A stretch of 64,000 nucleotides of DNA from Pseudomonas sp. DNDY-54 (GCF_019880365.1 NZ_CP082271.1:4216001-4280000); one strand, 5' to 3'. Positions 16,547 to 25,245 are shown, numbered from the stretch's first letter. Program-made: numbers and translations. The notes: generated by a model from the sequence alone, not told the origin.

Positions 16547-17329
16547 TCAGAAGGCGACCTGAAGCAGCAAGGCCGACGCGGCAACCGCCGCGACCAACCC
16601 GAAGCCTCGCTGCAGCAGGCGCCCGTCCAGGCGAGATGAAACCATGCGGCCGGCGAACATCCCGAGCACCGCACCGGCCGAAAACGGCAGCGCCACTGCC
16701 CACTGGATGCCACCCGTCAGCGCGGCGGACAACACGCCGCTGACCGACACCAGGCCGATGACCGCCAACGACGTGGCGGCAATCGAACGCATCGGCAGAT
16801 CACTGAAGCGACTGAGCGCCGGCACCAGCACGAACCCGCCGCCGACCCCCAGCAAGCCGGACAGGAAACCGGCTAAGGTGCCGGACGCGGCGACAGTGGC
16901 CGCGCAGCGGGACGTCCAGTGGAAACGGCCCGTGTCGGGATTCAACCGACAGGGCACGGCCCTCGGGGTCGTGTCATCGCTCGGCGGGCGCCTGAATGCC
17001 CTGAAGGCAACCCAGAACATCACCAGCGCAAACACCACGGCGAGCACATCGTGCGCTACCCGCCCGGCCACCCAGACGCCGACGGGCGCGAGCAACACAC
17101 CGCAGCAGGCCATCAGCGCCGCCGCCTTGTAACGGACAATGCCGTCCCTCAGCCCAATCACCGCCCCAACCCATGCGGCAAGCCCGACCGCCATCAACCC
17201 GATGGGCGCGGCCTGATGCAGCTCGAGCCCGACCACGAAGATCAGCAACGGCACGGTGAGGATGCCGCCGCCAGCACCCGTCAGCGCCAGGACGAGGCCG
17301 ACCAATAGCCCGAGCCCGATCTCAACCAT
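16547..17329 (-). CDS. TauE/SafE-family sulfite/organosulfur exporter
   Basis: 260 residues with about eight membrane segments and the typical glycine-rich family repeats LTGAGGGILTVPLLIF near the N-terminus and LSGLLGVGGGFVLVP in the second half. The ATG at 17329 is chosen because GGAG lies 7 bases upstream; a GTG at 17356 would add nine residues. TauE-type transporters export sulfite or sulfoacetate. It is the last gene of the bigR-pmpA-pmpB-tauE run, which suits removal of sulfite made by persulfide dioxygenases. Confidence 0.87.
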   Translation of the reverse strand: MVEIGLGLLVGLVLALTGAGGGILTVPLLIFVVGLELHQAAPIGLMAVGLAAWVGAVIGLRDGIVRYKAAALMACCGVLLAPVGVWVAGRVAHDVLAVVFALVMFWVAFRAFRRPPSDDTTPRAVPCRLNPDTGRFHWTSRCAATVAASGTLAGFLSGLLGVGGGFVLVPALSRFSDLPMRSIAATSLAVIGLVSVSGVLSAALTGGIQWAVALPFSAGAVLGMFAGRMVSSRLDGRLLQRGFGLVAAVAASALLLQVAF

Positions 17330-17383
17330 CGTTGCGCTCCGGAAGCCTTGGATCACCTTTCGATTTACAGCGACCGCAACGTT

Positions 17384-17809
17384 TCACTGCGGCTTCCCTG
17401 AAAAGCGTGTCTGCAACTCGTAGAGCGCCATACCTGCCAACATGGCGAGGACAAAGATCAGCGGTTCGCTCCGACCACTCAAAAGCGTCGCGACCGCCGG
17501 CCCCGGACAATAGCCAGCCAGCCCCCATCCCGCTCCGAATGCCAGGCTGCCCAGTACAAGAGGGCGATCGATCCGGGTGGCGGTGGGCATTCGCATGACA
17601 TCTCCCAGCACCGCCCGGGACCGTTTGGAGGCGAAATAGAACCCGACACTGCCGACCGCAATCGCACCGCCCATAACGAACGCGAGCGAGGGGTCCCACG
17701 GACCGGCCAGATCGAGAAAGGCGATCACTTTGGACGGATTGGCCATCCCTGACAGGATCAGGCCGAGGCCGAAAATCAGCCCCGCTACAAAGGCGCTCAG
17801 CAATTTCAT
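17384..17809 (-). CDS. YeeE/YedE-family half-transporter, PmpB-like
   Basis: 141 residues with four membrane segments. GLGLILSGMANPSKVI near the N-terminus and GYCPGPA in the third segment are characteristic; the CPGP cysteine corresponds to the pore cysteine in thiosulfate transporter TsuA/YeeE. Paired small proteins of this kind (PmpA and PmpB) come from a split YeeE. They are often under BigR control and probably move thiosulfate or related sulfur compounds. It lies 9 bp after the partner gene. Confidence 0.85.
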   Translation of the reverse strand: MKLLSAFVAGLIFGLGLILSGMANPSKVIAFLDLAGPWDPSLAFVMGGAIAVGSVGFYFASKRSRAVLGDVMRMPTATRIDRPLVLGSLAFGAGWGLAGYCPGPAVATLLSGRSEPLIFVLAMLAGMALYELQTRFSGKPQ

Positions 17810-17818
17810 GGCAACTCC

Positions 17819-18250
17819 TCAGCCCAGCAGGTGGCGGATGACGAACACGGTCAGAAAGCCGCTGGCCATGAAGGCGGCCGTCGCGACCAGCGAGCGCGGC
17901 GACCGTCGCGACAACCCGCAGACGCCATGCCCGCTCGTACAACCGGAGCCATACCGCGTGCCGATCCCGACCAACACACCAGCCGCGATTAGCGTCAAGG
18001 TGCTCGCCTCTACGTCGATGTCTGGTTGCTCGAACGCGGCCTGAAACAGCACCGGCGCGATCACCAGCCCGGTAATGAAGGCAACACGCCAGAGCACATC
18101 GCCTTTGCCTGGCCGCATCAAGCCGCCGATCACGCCGCTAATGCCCGCGATTCTTCCGCTCAACAGAATAAACAAGGTCGCAGCAAGACCGATCAGCGCG
18201 CCCCCGGCGAGCGAGGACCACGGTGTGAAATGTACCCAGTCAATCGTCAT
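17819..18250 (-). CDS. YeeE/YedE-family half-transporter, PmpA-like
   Basis: 143 residues with four membrane segments and the signature GSGCTSGHGVCG containing the conserved cysteine. It forms the other half of the PmpA/PmpB pair and precedes the PmpB-like gene. Its ATG overlaps the stop codon of the BigR-like repressor gene (ATGA), so regulator and transporter are cotranscribed. Confidence 0.85.
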   Translation of the reverse strand: MTIDWVHFTPWSSLAGGALIGLAATLFILLSGRIAGISGVIGGLMRPGKGDVLWRVAFITGLVIAPVLFQAAFEQPDIDVEASTLTLIAAGVLVGIGTRYGSGCTSGHGVCGLSRRSPRSLVATAAFMASGFLTVFVIRHLLG

Positions 18251-18585
18251 GTCGAGGGTTCCTCGCGTTCGGGATGCTGACAGTAAAGCCGGTAGAGCAC
18301 CTGCATAACCTCCATCGCTTGTTGGCTGGCGATGCTGTAATGCACTTGCTTGCCCTCGCGTCGGGTGCTGACCAAGCCGTTATGGCGCAGCACCGTGAGC
18401 TGCTGCGACAGGGTCGGCTGCACAATGCCCGTCGCACTGGCGAGGTCACCCACGCAGTGCTCGCCCTGGGTCAGCTGGCAGAGCAACAACAGGCGGTCAG
18501 GGTTGCCGAGCACTTTCAGCAAGCCGCAGGCGTCCGCGGCACTGCGACGAAGCGTTTCGATATCGAGATCTGCCATGTGGGCCAT
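18247..18585 (-). CDS. bigR: ArsR-family persulfide-sensing repressor (BigR/SqrR-like)
   Basis: 112 residues with a winged helix-turn-helix (ASATGIVQPTLSQQLTVLR). Cysteines in LLLLCQL and at the C-terminal helix LYRLYCQ match the pair that forms a tetrasulfide or disulfide in SqrR/BigR; additional cysteines are present in ACGLL and EHCVG. The metal sites of classical ArsR are not evident. It heads the pmpA-pmpB-tauE run and probably represses it and the divergent YgaP/ETHE1 genes. Neither this ATG nor one at 18576 has a good ribosome site. Confidence 0.87.
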   Translation of the reverse strand: MAHMADLDIETLRRSAADACGLLKVLGNPDRLLLLCQLTQGEHCVGDLASATGIVQPTLSQQLTVLRHNGLVSTRREGKQVHYSIASQQAMEVMQVLYRLYCQHPEREEPST

Positions 18586-18610
18586 TTTTATTCAGGTGGG
18601 TCAGGTGAAT

Positions 18611-18655
18611 TTGACAATACGATTTATCAATATATATTTCAATAGATCGTATCAA
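18611..18655. promoter_or_regulatory. Divergent promoter with palindromic operator
   Basis: On the plus strand TTGACA (18611-18616), 16 bases and TATATT (18633-18638) form a strong sigma-70 promoter. On the minus strand TTGATA (complement of 18650-18655) and an AT-rich -10 (TATATT, complement of 18629-18634) face the repressor gene. A palindrome ATACGAT (18617-18623) / ATCGTAT (18646-18652) with an AT-rich centre covers both, a fitting site for the BigR-like repressor. Confidence 0.6.
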
Positions 18656-18774
18656 CGCGGCAGCGGACGCCCGGTCGGAACTCGACCACCCGCACACACC
18701 CTAAAAATATGCGGCATCGCTGTGACTTTTCACCTCGCCGCGCCCACCCTGTCGGCGCGAACCAGGAGATCAAC

Positions 18775-19209
18775 ATGTCATCGATACAGCAGAACAGTAC
18801 CCATCATGACCAGGCGGACCGGGTTCGCCGCTCAACGTCCCGACCTGTGAATCAGGAAATCGATCGGCAAACGGACGAGAACATTCGTCACTTCAGCGGG
18901 ATGGGACGAAGCGCAATCCTTCAGCGTATCGACGCCCTGGATCGCGAGTGGGATGTCGAGCGCGTGCTCGAGGTCAATGCCTCCTCGCTCGCGCTGTCTG
19001 GCCTGCTGCTTGGCCTGACAGCGAACCGAAAGTGGTTTCTGCTGCCCGGCGTCGTGCTGCCGTTTCTTCTGCAACACGGCTTGCAGGGCTGGTGCCCGCC
19101 GCTGGCGATCTTGCGCCGGCTGGGTATCCGCACGCGGGGCGAGATCGATCAGGAAAAATATGCACTGCTCAGTGCGCTGGAACAGGCACCGCTGAACACT
19201 CACCACTAG
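18775..19209 (+). CDS. DUF2892 (YgaP-like transmembrane) protein
   Basis: 144 residues; the ATG follows AGGAG. The first 65 residues are hydrophilic, then come two hydrophobic segments (NASSLALSGLLLGLTANR and WFLLPGVVLPFLLQ) and a conserved GWCPPLAILRRLGIRT motif, characteristic of the DUF2892/YgaP membrane domain that often accompanies rhodanese and sulfide-response genes. The Cys in GWCPP may carry sulfur. The gene lies 11 bp before the ETHE1-like gene and shares the divergent promoter with the repressor. Confidence 0.82.
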   Translation: MSSIQQNSTHHDQADRVRRSTSRPVNQEIDRQTDENIRHFSGMGRSAILQRIDALDREWDVERVLEVNASSLALSGLLLGLTANRKWFLLPGVVLPFLLQHGLQGWCPPLAILRRLGIRTRGEIDQEKYALLSALEQAPLNTHH

Positions 19210-19220
19210 CCGAGACCATC

Positions 19221-19970
19221 ATGATATTTCGCCAGCTGTTTGAGCCCGTGTCGTCCACCTATACCTACGTACTCGGATGCGAGGACACCGGCCAGGCCGT
19301 GCTCATCGACCCGGTCATTTCCGCAACGGACCGCGACCTGGCCGAGCTGGCCAGGCTGGACCTGCAGCTGGCGTTCACCTTGGACACCCATATACATGCC
19401 GACCATATCACCGCCGCGCTGGAGCTAAAGAAGCAGACCGGCTGCCGTATCGCGGGGCCGGCTATCGACAAGCTGCCCTGCACGGATGTGGGCATCGTGG
19501 AAGGCGTCCCTTTCATAGTCGGCAGCCTGCAGTTCACGCCTTTGCATACCCCCGGCCACACGGACGGGCACTTCGCCTACCTCCTCGGTGATCGCCTGTT
19601 CAGCGGTGATGCGTTGCTCATCGACGGCTGCGGTAGGACTGACTTTCAGAACGGCAGCGCCGACGACCTGTTTCACAGCGTTAGAAACAAGCTGTTCACG
19701 CTGCCAGACGACACCCTGGTCTATCCCGGCCATGACTACAGTGGTCGACGAGTCTCGACCATCGCCCAGGAAAAGCAGCGCAATCCCCGACTCGGTGAAG
19801 CGATAACGTTGGAGCGCTTCCGCGACATCATGGCGGAATTGAATTTGCCTTATCCCAAGTTCATCGATCACGCCGTGCCGGGGAATCGCCAGTGCGGCGT
19901 TTGCCCACCCGACCTGACGGATAATTTCCGCCGCTATTGCGAACAGGTTGAGCACAGTCCTCAGGGTTGA
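19221..19970 (+). CDS. ETHE1-like persulfide dioxygenase
   Basis: 249 residues, a metallo-beta-lactamase fold with DTHIHADHITA, HTPGHTDGHF, SGDALLIDGCGRTDFQ and YPGHDY; the GRTDFQ segment and the C-terminal NPRL/CGVCPPD are typical of ETHE1/Blh proteins. These mononuclear iron enzymes oxidise glutathione persulfide to sulfite. The N-terminal part is complete and the length is normal. It is cotranscribed with the YgaP-like gene, opposite the BigR-like repressor. Confidence 0.9.
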   Translation: MIFRQLFEPVSSTYTYVLGCEDTGQAVLIDPVISATDRDLAELARLDLQLAFTLDTHIHADHITAALELKKQTGCRIAGPAIDKLPCTDVGIVEGVPFIVGSLQFTPLHTPGHTDGHFAYLLGDRLFSGDALLIDGCGRTDFQNGSADDLFHSVRNKLFTLPDDTLVYPGHDYSGRRVSTIAQEKQRNPRLGEAITLERFRDIMAELNLPYPKFIDHAVPGNRQCGVCPPDLTDNFRRYCEQVEHSPQG

Positions 19971-21021
19971 GCACGTCATGCCAGCCCCCGTGAGGCCCGG
20001 AGAATCCCGTTAAATGAGTCACCGTTCGCAGCCTCCAGGTGACGTTGCCAAGCATCCATTCGCTACGTGAGGGATTGAATATGAAGACCCCTGATCGACC
20101 CCGTTTCCGCGTGAGCGCAGACCGGCAATCGGGAAGCCGCCGCGTTCGCTATGTTGAAACCAATCATCCAGATAGCCAGAACTGCACGATTTGCCAGCTG
20201 GATGAGGAGAACCCACCGCCGATGGAAGAACGGCCTTCGAGCCCGTCAGGTACTCGAGGGGAGAACCATGACGCGAAGCCGGAGCGATCCTGATCGGGCG
20301 ATGAGATTGATAAATTATCTGTATCAACTCGTCGCGTTCGTTTGTAGTCGGTTCGTTTTGTACCACTGACGTCGACGCGCAAGACGTCGCTGCGTGCCAC
20401 GGCAGCAGGACAACAAAAAAGCCCCGCATCAAACGATGCGGGGCTTTTCTGTTTAGGCTGAGTCCTGTTCCTTTCGGCCGCTCCGAGCAGCAATTCCCTA
20501 CGCCGATCCTGGCGCATGCGAGTTCCTTCGCGGCAGCCTTGCCCGACCCAAACGTGGCGGGTCGGGTGCCGAGCTAGGCGTTTCGCGGCACGTCGAGACG
20601 GGTCGCGGAGCGGCTAGCAGCGGCAGCAGGGTTAAGAGGAGCAGTGATGGCAAAAGTTCCACTTTTAGAATGAAAAGGCCATCAGATTAAGTGTTTTCAA
20701 CTTTGGAGGGCTCTGGCATGGGCTCGCTGGCCGTACCGCAGCCCGTCGCCAAAAAGCATTAATGCGCCGGGACCCACTATCACGCAAGCGCACGAACAAA
20801 ATGATCCCGGCACGGCGAACTACGCTGCATGGCGGTGATTCAGCCTGTAATGGCCATTAGCCGAACCCGATCCCAGCTGGCCGATCGACACCATTTCTTC
20901 GGACCTGCGGGCCGGAACATAACGAATAGATTGCTGTCAGCTGAGCGTCGCCACACTCCAGCGCAACTGAAAGGCATTGCTTTGCCGCCACGGAGCCAGC
21001 CTTGAGGAGCCAGGCCACTCG
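19971..21021. other. 1-kb gene-poor interval before the polysaccharide locus
   Basis: No convincing gene. A 70-codon frame at 20081-20293 (+) has a CTICQ motif but no known domain and only a weak ribosome site. A 21-bp inverted repeat (TTGATA at 20307-20312, TATCAA at 20322-20327) and a strong terminator (20417-20448) lie in it. The 530 bp between that terminator and the flippase ribosome site AGGAG (21005-21009) should contain the flippase promoter, which I could not place. Confidence 0.5.
20417..20448. terminator. Strong bidirectional terminator
   Basis: A 14-bp perfect stem (AAAAGCCCCGCATC / GATGCGGGGCTTTT) with an AAAC loop. A-runs and T-runs on either side allow it to work in both directions. 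It lies about 450 bp after the ETHE1-like gene, with no recognised gene between. Confidence 0.85.
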
Positions 21022-22350
21022 ATGACCGCTATCACCACCGTCTTCAACAAACTCAAAGTCTATCTATTCAACGCATCATGGATGATGGCGGAGCGGTTGC
21101 TGAACATCGGTGTGGGCTTCCTGATGGCGATCCTCCTGGCCCGTTACCTGGGGCCGGAGCAGTTCGGCATTCTCGCGTATGCCATTTCGATGACTGCAAT
21201 CTTTGCGTCCGCGGGCCACATGGGCCTGGCTGGCCTGGTTGTGCGTGAAGTGGTTCAGCAGCCGGACAAGGTGCCGGAAACGCTGGGCACCACCTTTATG
21301 CTTAAGCTGACCGGCATGACGCTCGGCTTCGCGTTGATCGTCGCGTATGCGTTCTTCTTCGAAGAGGTGGGCGGCACCGAGTTCTGGATGCTCCTGATCG
21401 TCGCCTCGGCTATTTTCTTTCAGACCTTCGACGTCGTGGAGTACTGGTTCCAGTCGCAGGTGCAGGCCCGCTACCCGGCCATCGCTAAATCGAGCGCGAT
21501 CCTGCTCTCGTCCGGCCTCAAGCTGTTAATGGTGTTCAGCGGCGCCGGTGTCATCGCCTTCGCGTTCGCCCACACCGCGCAATTCCTGATGGCGGCGGTG
21601 ATTCTGGCAATTCTCTACAAAGGCACCACGACCGTTTCGGTGATGAGCTGGAAGGCGAGCTTCGCCAAGGCCAAGGAACTGCTCAGCCAGGGCTGGATCC
21701 TCTATGTCGGCTCGATCTTCGCGGTGATCTACATGAAGATCGACCAGGTCATGCTCAAGTGGATGGTGGGCGCCGAAGAAGTCGGCGTATATGCCGTGGC
21801 CGCGCAACTGTCGGAAGCCTGGTACTTCCTGCCGACCGCCATCGTCGCATCGTTTTTCCCCAAGCTGATCAACCTCCACGCGGCCGATCCGGCGCGCTTC
21901 AATCAACGCTTTCAGCAGCTGTTCGATGTGTTGTTCATCCTCGCCATCGCCGTTGCGCTGCTGGTGACGCTCGTCGCCGGGCCGATGATTTCGCTGCTGT
22001 TCGGGGCGGAGTACCAGAACTCCGCCTCAATTCTCACCATCCATATCTGGGCGGGCGTGTTCATCTTCATGCGCGCAGCGTTCAGCCGCTGGATTCTGAT
22101 CGAGGGCGCGCTGATGTTCTCGCTGATCACACAGGGCCTGGGCGCGCTGGCCAACATTGGTCTGAACATGCTGTTGATCCCGCATTACGGCGGAGAGGGA
22201 GCGGCCATGGCGACGCTGATTTCCTATGCGGTGGCCTCCTACGCGGCGCTGCTGGTGCACAAGAAAACCCGGCCCGTGTTCTTCATGATGACCAAATCCA
22301 TATTCAGTCCTTTTCGTTATGCGTTCAGCGCCGTAGGAGCCTCCCGATGA
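21022..22350 (+). CDS. Polysaccharide flippase (MATE/PST-type membrane protein)
   Basis: 442 residues from the ATG that follows AGGAG by 12 bases. The protein is highly hydrophobic, with about twelve to fourteen membrane segments, and opens with the family-typical AERLLNIGVGFLMAILLARYLGPEQFGILAYA. Wzx-like flippases turn lipid-linked sugars over the inner membrane. It overlaps the nitroreductase-like gene by 4 bp (ATGA) and starts a three-gene operon without glycosyltransferases. Confidence 0.88.
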   Translation: MTAITTVFNKLKVYLFNASWMMAERLLNIGVGFLMAILLARYLGPEQFGILAYAISMTAIFASAGHMGLAGLVVREVVQQPDKVPETLGTTFMLKLTGMTLGFALIVAYAFFFEEVGGTEFWMLLIVASAIFFQTFDVVEYWFQSQVQARYPAIAKSSAILLSSGLKLLMVFSGAGVIAFAFAHTAQFLMAAVILAILYKGTTTVSVMSWKASFAKAKELLSQGWILYVGSIFAVIYMKIDQVMLKWMVGAEEVGVYAVAAQLSEAWYFLPTAIVASFFPKLINLHAADPARFNQRFQQLFDVLFILAIAVALLVTLVAGPMISLLFGAEYQNSASILTIHIWAGVFIFMRAAFSRWILIEGALMFSLITQGLGALANIGLNMLLIPHYGGEGAAMATLISYAVASYAALLVHKKTRPVFFMMTKSIFSPFRYAFSAVGASR

Positions 22351-23405
22351 GCCTCAAGTCCCTCGCCAGAGCCCTGCCTGAGCCGGTCAAGAATCTGATC
22401 AAGGCCACCCGGGACAACACCGGGCTGGCCCTGGTCCGGCTGTTTTCCGCCAATGGCTTCCTGTCGTCCCTTTATTACTGCCTGATCAGCCGCGAGTTCG
22501 ACCGCGAGCACCGCGCGGTGCTGCTGGGGCGGCTGCAATTTGCGCGGCTGATGCGTGGCAAAGGCGAGAATGACGCCTTCCTGCGGCGCAACGTACACCG
22601 CTTGGAAAAAGGGCTGATCATGCGCCCGCGTCGCGCGACCTTCGCCGAAGACTACATCGGCCCGACCGTTCGCTGCTTCGCGGATGCAGCCCAGGCCGGT
22701 GTCGCCAGTGGCCAGCAGCGCTGGGCCAATGATGTGCTCACCGATTATTTTTCAGCAGTCGGCAGCACGCCGCGTATCGACTCGGCCAAACAGGCCTTCA
22801 CCAGCGCGCAGCAGCTCGACGAATCCAGCCGGTGCGTCCCCTACCCGCACAGCGAATTGCCGCCCTGCCCGGTCAGCTATGACGAGCTGATGGTGCTGTT
22901 TCGCCGTCGCCGCTCGGTGCGCTGGTATCAGGACAAACCGGTGAGCAACGAGCTGATCGAACAAGCGGTCAAGGCGGCTGCCCTGGCCCCCTCGGCCTGC
23001 AATCGTCAGCCATTTCGCTTCTATGTCAGCAACGACCCCGCCAAAGCAGCCGACGTCGCGCAGTGCGCCGGCGGCACGGCCGGCTTTCATGACAATCTGC
23101 CCTGCGTGATTGCGGTGGTGGGCGACCTGGGTTGCTACCCCGAGGCGCGGGATCGTCACGTGGTTTATATCGACGGCTCGCTCGCCGCCATGCAGTTGAT
23201 GCTGGCGCTGGAAAGCCTGGGCCTGTCCAGCTGCTCGATCAACTGGCCGGACGTGGAAGAAAAAGAACGCAAACTGGCAAAAAAACTGGGCCTGGCCTAC
23301 CACGAGCGCACCGTGATGCTGCTGGCGGTGGGCTATGCCGACCCAACGGGAGGGATTCCTTATTCGGACAAGAAGACCGCAGACGACTTGATTGTATTCA
23401 ACTGA
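22347..23405 (+). CDS. Nitroreductase-family protein of polysaccharide locus
   Basis: 352 residues. The first 175 form an unusual N-terminal extension rich in Arg and Leu (RRNVHRLEKGLIMRPRR). Residues about 190-350 are a flavin nitroreductase fold with FRRRRSVRWYQDKPV, the LAPSACNRQPFRFYV substrate/FMN segment and a C-terminal VGYADPTGGIPYS. Related proteins occur in polysaccharide clusters beside pyruvyl transferases and F420-hydrogenase-like proteins; their substrate is not known to me. It sits between flippase and pyruvyl transferase genes with ATGA overlap upstream and an 8-bp gap downstream. Confidence 0.82.
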   Translation: MSLKSLARALPEPVKNLIKATRDNTGLALVRLFSANGFLSSLYYCLISREFDREHRAVLLGRLQFARLMRGKGENDAFLRRNVHRLEKGLIMRPRRATFAEDYIGPTVRCFADAAQAGVASGQQRWANDVLTDYFSAVGSTPRIDSAKQAFTSAQQLDESSRCVPYPHSELPPCPVSYDELMVLFRRRRSVRWYQDKPVSNELIEQAVKAAALAPSACNRQPFRFYVSNDPAKAADVAQCAGGTAGFHDNLPCVIAVVGDLGCYPEARDRHVVYIDGSLAAMQLMLALESLGLSSCSINWPDVEEKERKLAKKLGLAYHERTVMLLAVGYADPTGGIPYSDKKTADDLIVFN

Positions 23406-23413
23406 GGTAAGCG

Positions 23414-24598
23414 ATGATTATCGAGATCAGAAAGGCAGGCTTCGTCAATAAAGGCGCAGAGCTGATGTTGCACGCAGCGTTGCAGAAGCTGAGGACCCGG
23501 TATCCCGACGCTACCTTCGTCATGGCCCCGACCCCGAAAAAAGCCGAGCAGCCGTTCCGCAAGCTGGTCCAGCTGGGTTTCTATCCCAAGGCCTGGCTCT
23601 GGCGCTACGGCATCCAGTGGGGCACGCTGGCCAACTTCGCGCCACGTCCGCTGCGTGAGATGTACGGCGTGGTGCTGGATAAGGAAGTCGATGTGGTCAT
23701 CGACGCGGCGGGCTTCGCCTATAGCGATCAGTGGGGCGAGGATCCTTGTGCTGAGTTGGCACAGTCAACCAAGCGCTGGCACAAGAACGGCACCCGGGTG
23801 ATCCTGATGCCACAAGCGCTTGGGCCGTTCAAATCGGAGAAAAACCGGGCGGCAATGAAAACGGTGGTCGATAACGTCGACCTGATTTTCCCGCGCGAGC
23901 GCGTGTCCTACGAGCACCTCACCGAGCTGGTGGGCAAGCAGGCCAAGATCAAGCAATCACCGGACTTCACCAACCTCATCACCGGTGTGCTGCCGCCGGG
24001 GTTCGATACCGAGCAGAACCGTTTCTGCATCGTCCCCAACTGCCGGATGCTCGACAAGACCGACCAGAAGACCCGCGACGCCTACCTCCCCTTCCTGATT
24101 AGCTGCACACGCTACCTGCTGGAAAAGGGCGCCAAGCCCTTCGTGCTGGTGCATGAAGGCAAGGACGATCAGCGCCTGGCTGACGAACTGTCCGCGGCGG
24201 TGGGCGGCATCCCGATCGTCAAGGAGAGCGGTGCACTGGAAATCAAGGGCATCCTCGGCGCCTGCAGCGGCACCCTGGGCAGTCGTTTCCACGGGTTGGT
24301 CAGCGCGCTGTCCCAGGGCGTGCCAGCCTTGGCCACGGGCTGGAGCCACAAGTATCAGATGCTCTTCGAAGACTACGGCTTCCCGGAAGGACTGGTTCAG
24401 GTCACCACCGATGAGGCGGAAATCAAGCGCAAGATCGATCTGGTGACTGACGAAGCCGAGCGGATCAAGACGATGATCCAGGCCCGCACCGATCAGCTCA
24501 AGCAACAGTCCGAGCAGATGTGGCAGCAGGTGTTCGCCGTGATCGATCAGTGCGAGCGTGCTCAACAGCCGCAACACCACACCGCCGGCGCAGCCTGA
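23414..24598 (+). CDS. Polysaccharide pyruvyl transferase family protein
   Basis: 394 residues of the PssK/CsaB-type family (PF04230): an N-terminal half with KAGFVNKGAELMLHAAL and VVIDAAGFAYSDQWG, and a C-terminal half with SRFHGLVSALSQGVPALATGWSHKYQML, the conserved nucleotide-binding region containing R-F-H. Such enzymes transfer ketal pyruvate from PEP to a sugar. A C-terminal helical, Gln-rich tail follows. It is the last gene of the short locus and ends before a convergent terminator. Confidence 0.87.
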   Translation: MIIEIRKAGFVNKGAELMLHAALQKLRTRYPDATFVMAPTPKKAEQPFRKLVQLGFYPKAWLWRYGIQWGTLANFAPRPLREMYGVVLDKEVDVVIDAAGFAYSDQWGEDPCAELAQSTKRWHKNGTRVILMPQALGPFKSEKNRAAMKTVVDNVDLIFPRERVSYEHLTELVGKQAKIKQSPDFTNLITGVLPPGFDTEQNRFCIVPNCRMLDKTDQKTRDAYLPFLISCTRYLLEKGAKPFVLVHEGKDDQRLADELSAAVGGIPIVKESGALEIKGILGACSGTLGSRFHGLVSALSQGVPALATGWSHKYQMLFEDYGFPEGLVQVTTDEAEIKRKIDLVTDEAERIKTMIQARTDQLKQQSEQMWQQVFAVIDQCERAQQPQHHTAGAA

Positions 24599-24605
24599 GT
24601 GCCCG

Positions 24606-24632
24606 CCGTGGCGCCGCGAACCGGCGCCACGG
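24606..24632. terminator. Convergent terminator between pyruvyl transferase and dedA
   Basis: An 11-bp GC-rich stem (CCGTGGCGCCG / CGGCGCCACGG) with a CGAAC loop and a T-rich plus-strand exit fills the 35-bp gap between two converging genes. It can serve both directions, better for the plus strand. Confidence 0.75.
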
Positions 24633-24633
24633 T

Positions 24634-25242
24634 TTAGTGTTTCTTACCGGCGAAACGCTGACGAATCAGCCGGTACAGGTAATAGAGCACCATCAACACC
24701 ACAACGCCGGTGGATACGGGATCAAGGTACTGCGAGACCTTCTCGTACTGGGACTCGAGGACGAAACCGGCCAGCGCCAGCAGCGCCGTCCAGATCAGCG
24801 AACCCAGCGTCGAATAGATCAGGAACTTAGTCATCGACATGCCGGCGATACCCGCGGGCACCGAAATCAGGGTGCGCACCGCCGGGATCAGGCGACCAAA
24901 GAACACCGCCCCCTTACCGTGCCGATCGAACCAGTCGCTGGCCTTGTCGACGTCCTCTGGCGACAGCGTCAGCCAGTGCCCCCAACGTTTGGCCAGCCGT
25001 TTCATGCGCTCTTGGCCGAGCTTGGCGCCGGCGTAATACCACGGCAGTGCACCGACCACTGAGCCGGCCGTGCCGACCAGAATCACTCCGATGAAATTCA
25101 AATCGCCTCGCGCCGCGACGAAGCCCGCCAACGGCATGATCAGCTCCGAGGGAATCGGCGGGAAGATGTTTTCCAGCAACATCAGCAAGAACACGCCGAG
25201 ATAGCCAAATGCCGAAACCACTTCCACGATCTTGTCGAACAT
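24634..25242 (-). CDS. DedA-family membrane protein
   Basis: 202 residues with about five hydrophobic stretches. Family motifs seen: ENIFPPIPSELIMPLAGF, GxxxGxxLPWYYAGAKLG and FFGRLIPAVRTLISVPAGIAGM. DedA/VTT proteins scramble or recycle lipids, including undecaprenyl phosphate, and support envelope pH and drug tolerance. It begins 3 bp after the triheme cytochrome stop on the same strand, so it may be cotranscribed with the oxidase genes. Confidence 0.9.
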   Translation of the reverse strand: MFDKIVEVVSAFGYLGVFLLMLLENIFPPIPSELIMPLAGFVAARGDLNFIGVILVGTAGSVVGALPWYYAGAKLGQERMKRLAKRWGHWLTLSPEDVDKASDWFDRHGKGAVFFGRLIPAVRTLISVPAGIAGMSMTKFLIYSTLGSLIWTALLALAGFVLESQYEKVSQYLDPVSTGVVVLMVLYYLYRLIRQRFAGKKH

Positions 25243-25245
25243 CGC

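Noticed and set aside
20081..20293. 70-codon frame with CTICQ motif
   Set aside because: No domain, weak ribosome site and no partner gene; reported only within the gap description.
20700..20740. Possible sigma-54 promoter (TGGCATGGGCTCGCTG) before the flippase
   Set aside because: The -12 element lacks the TTGC core and the position is 300 bp from the gene.
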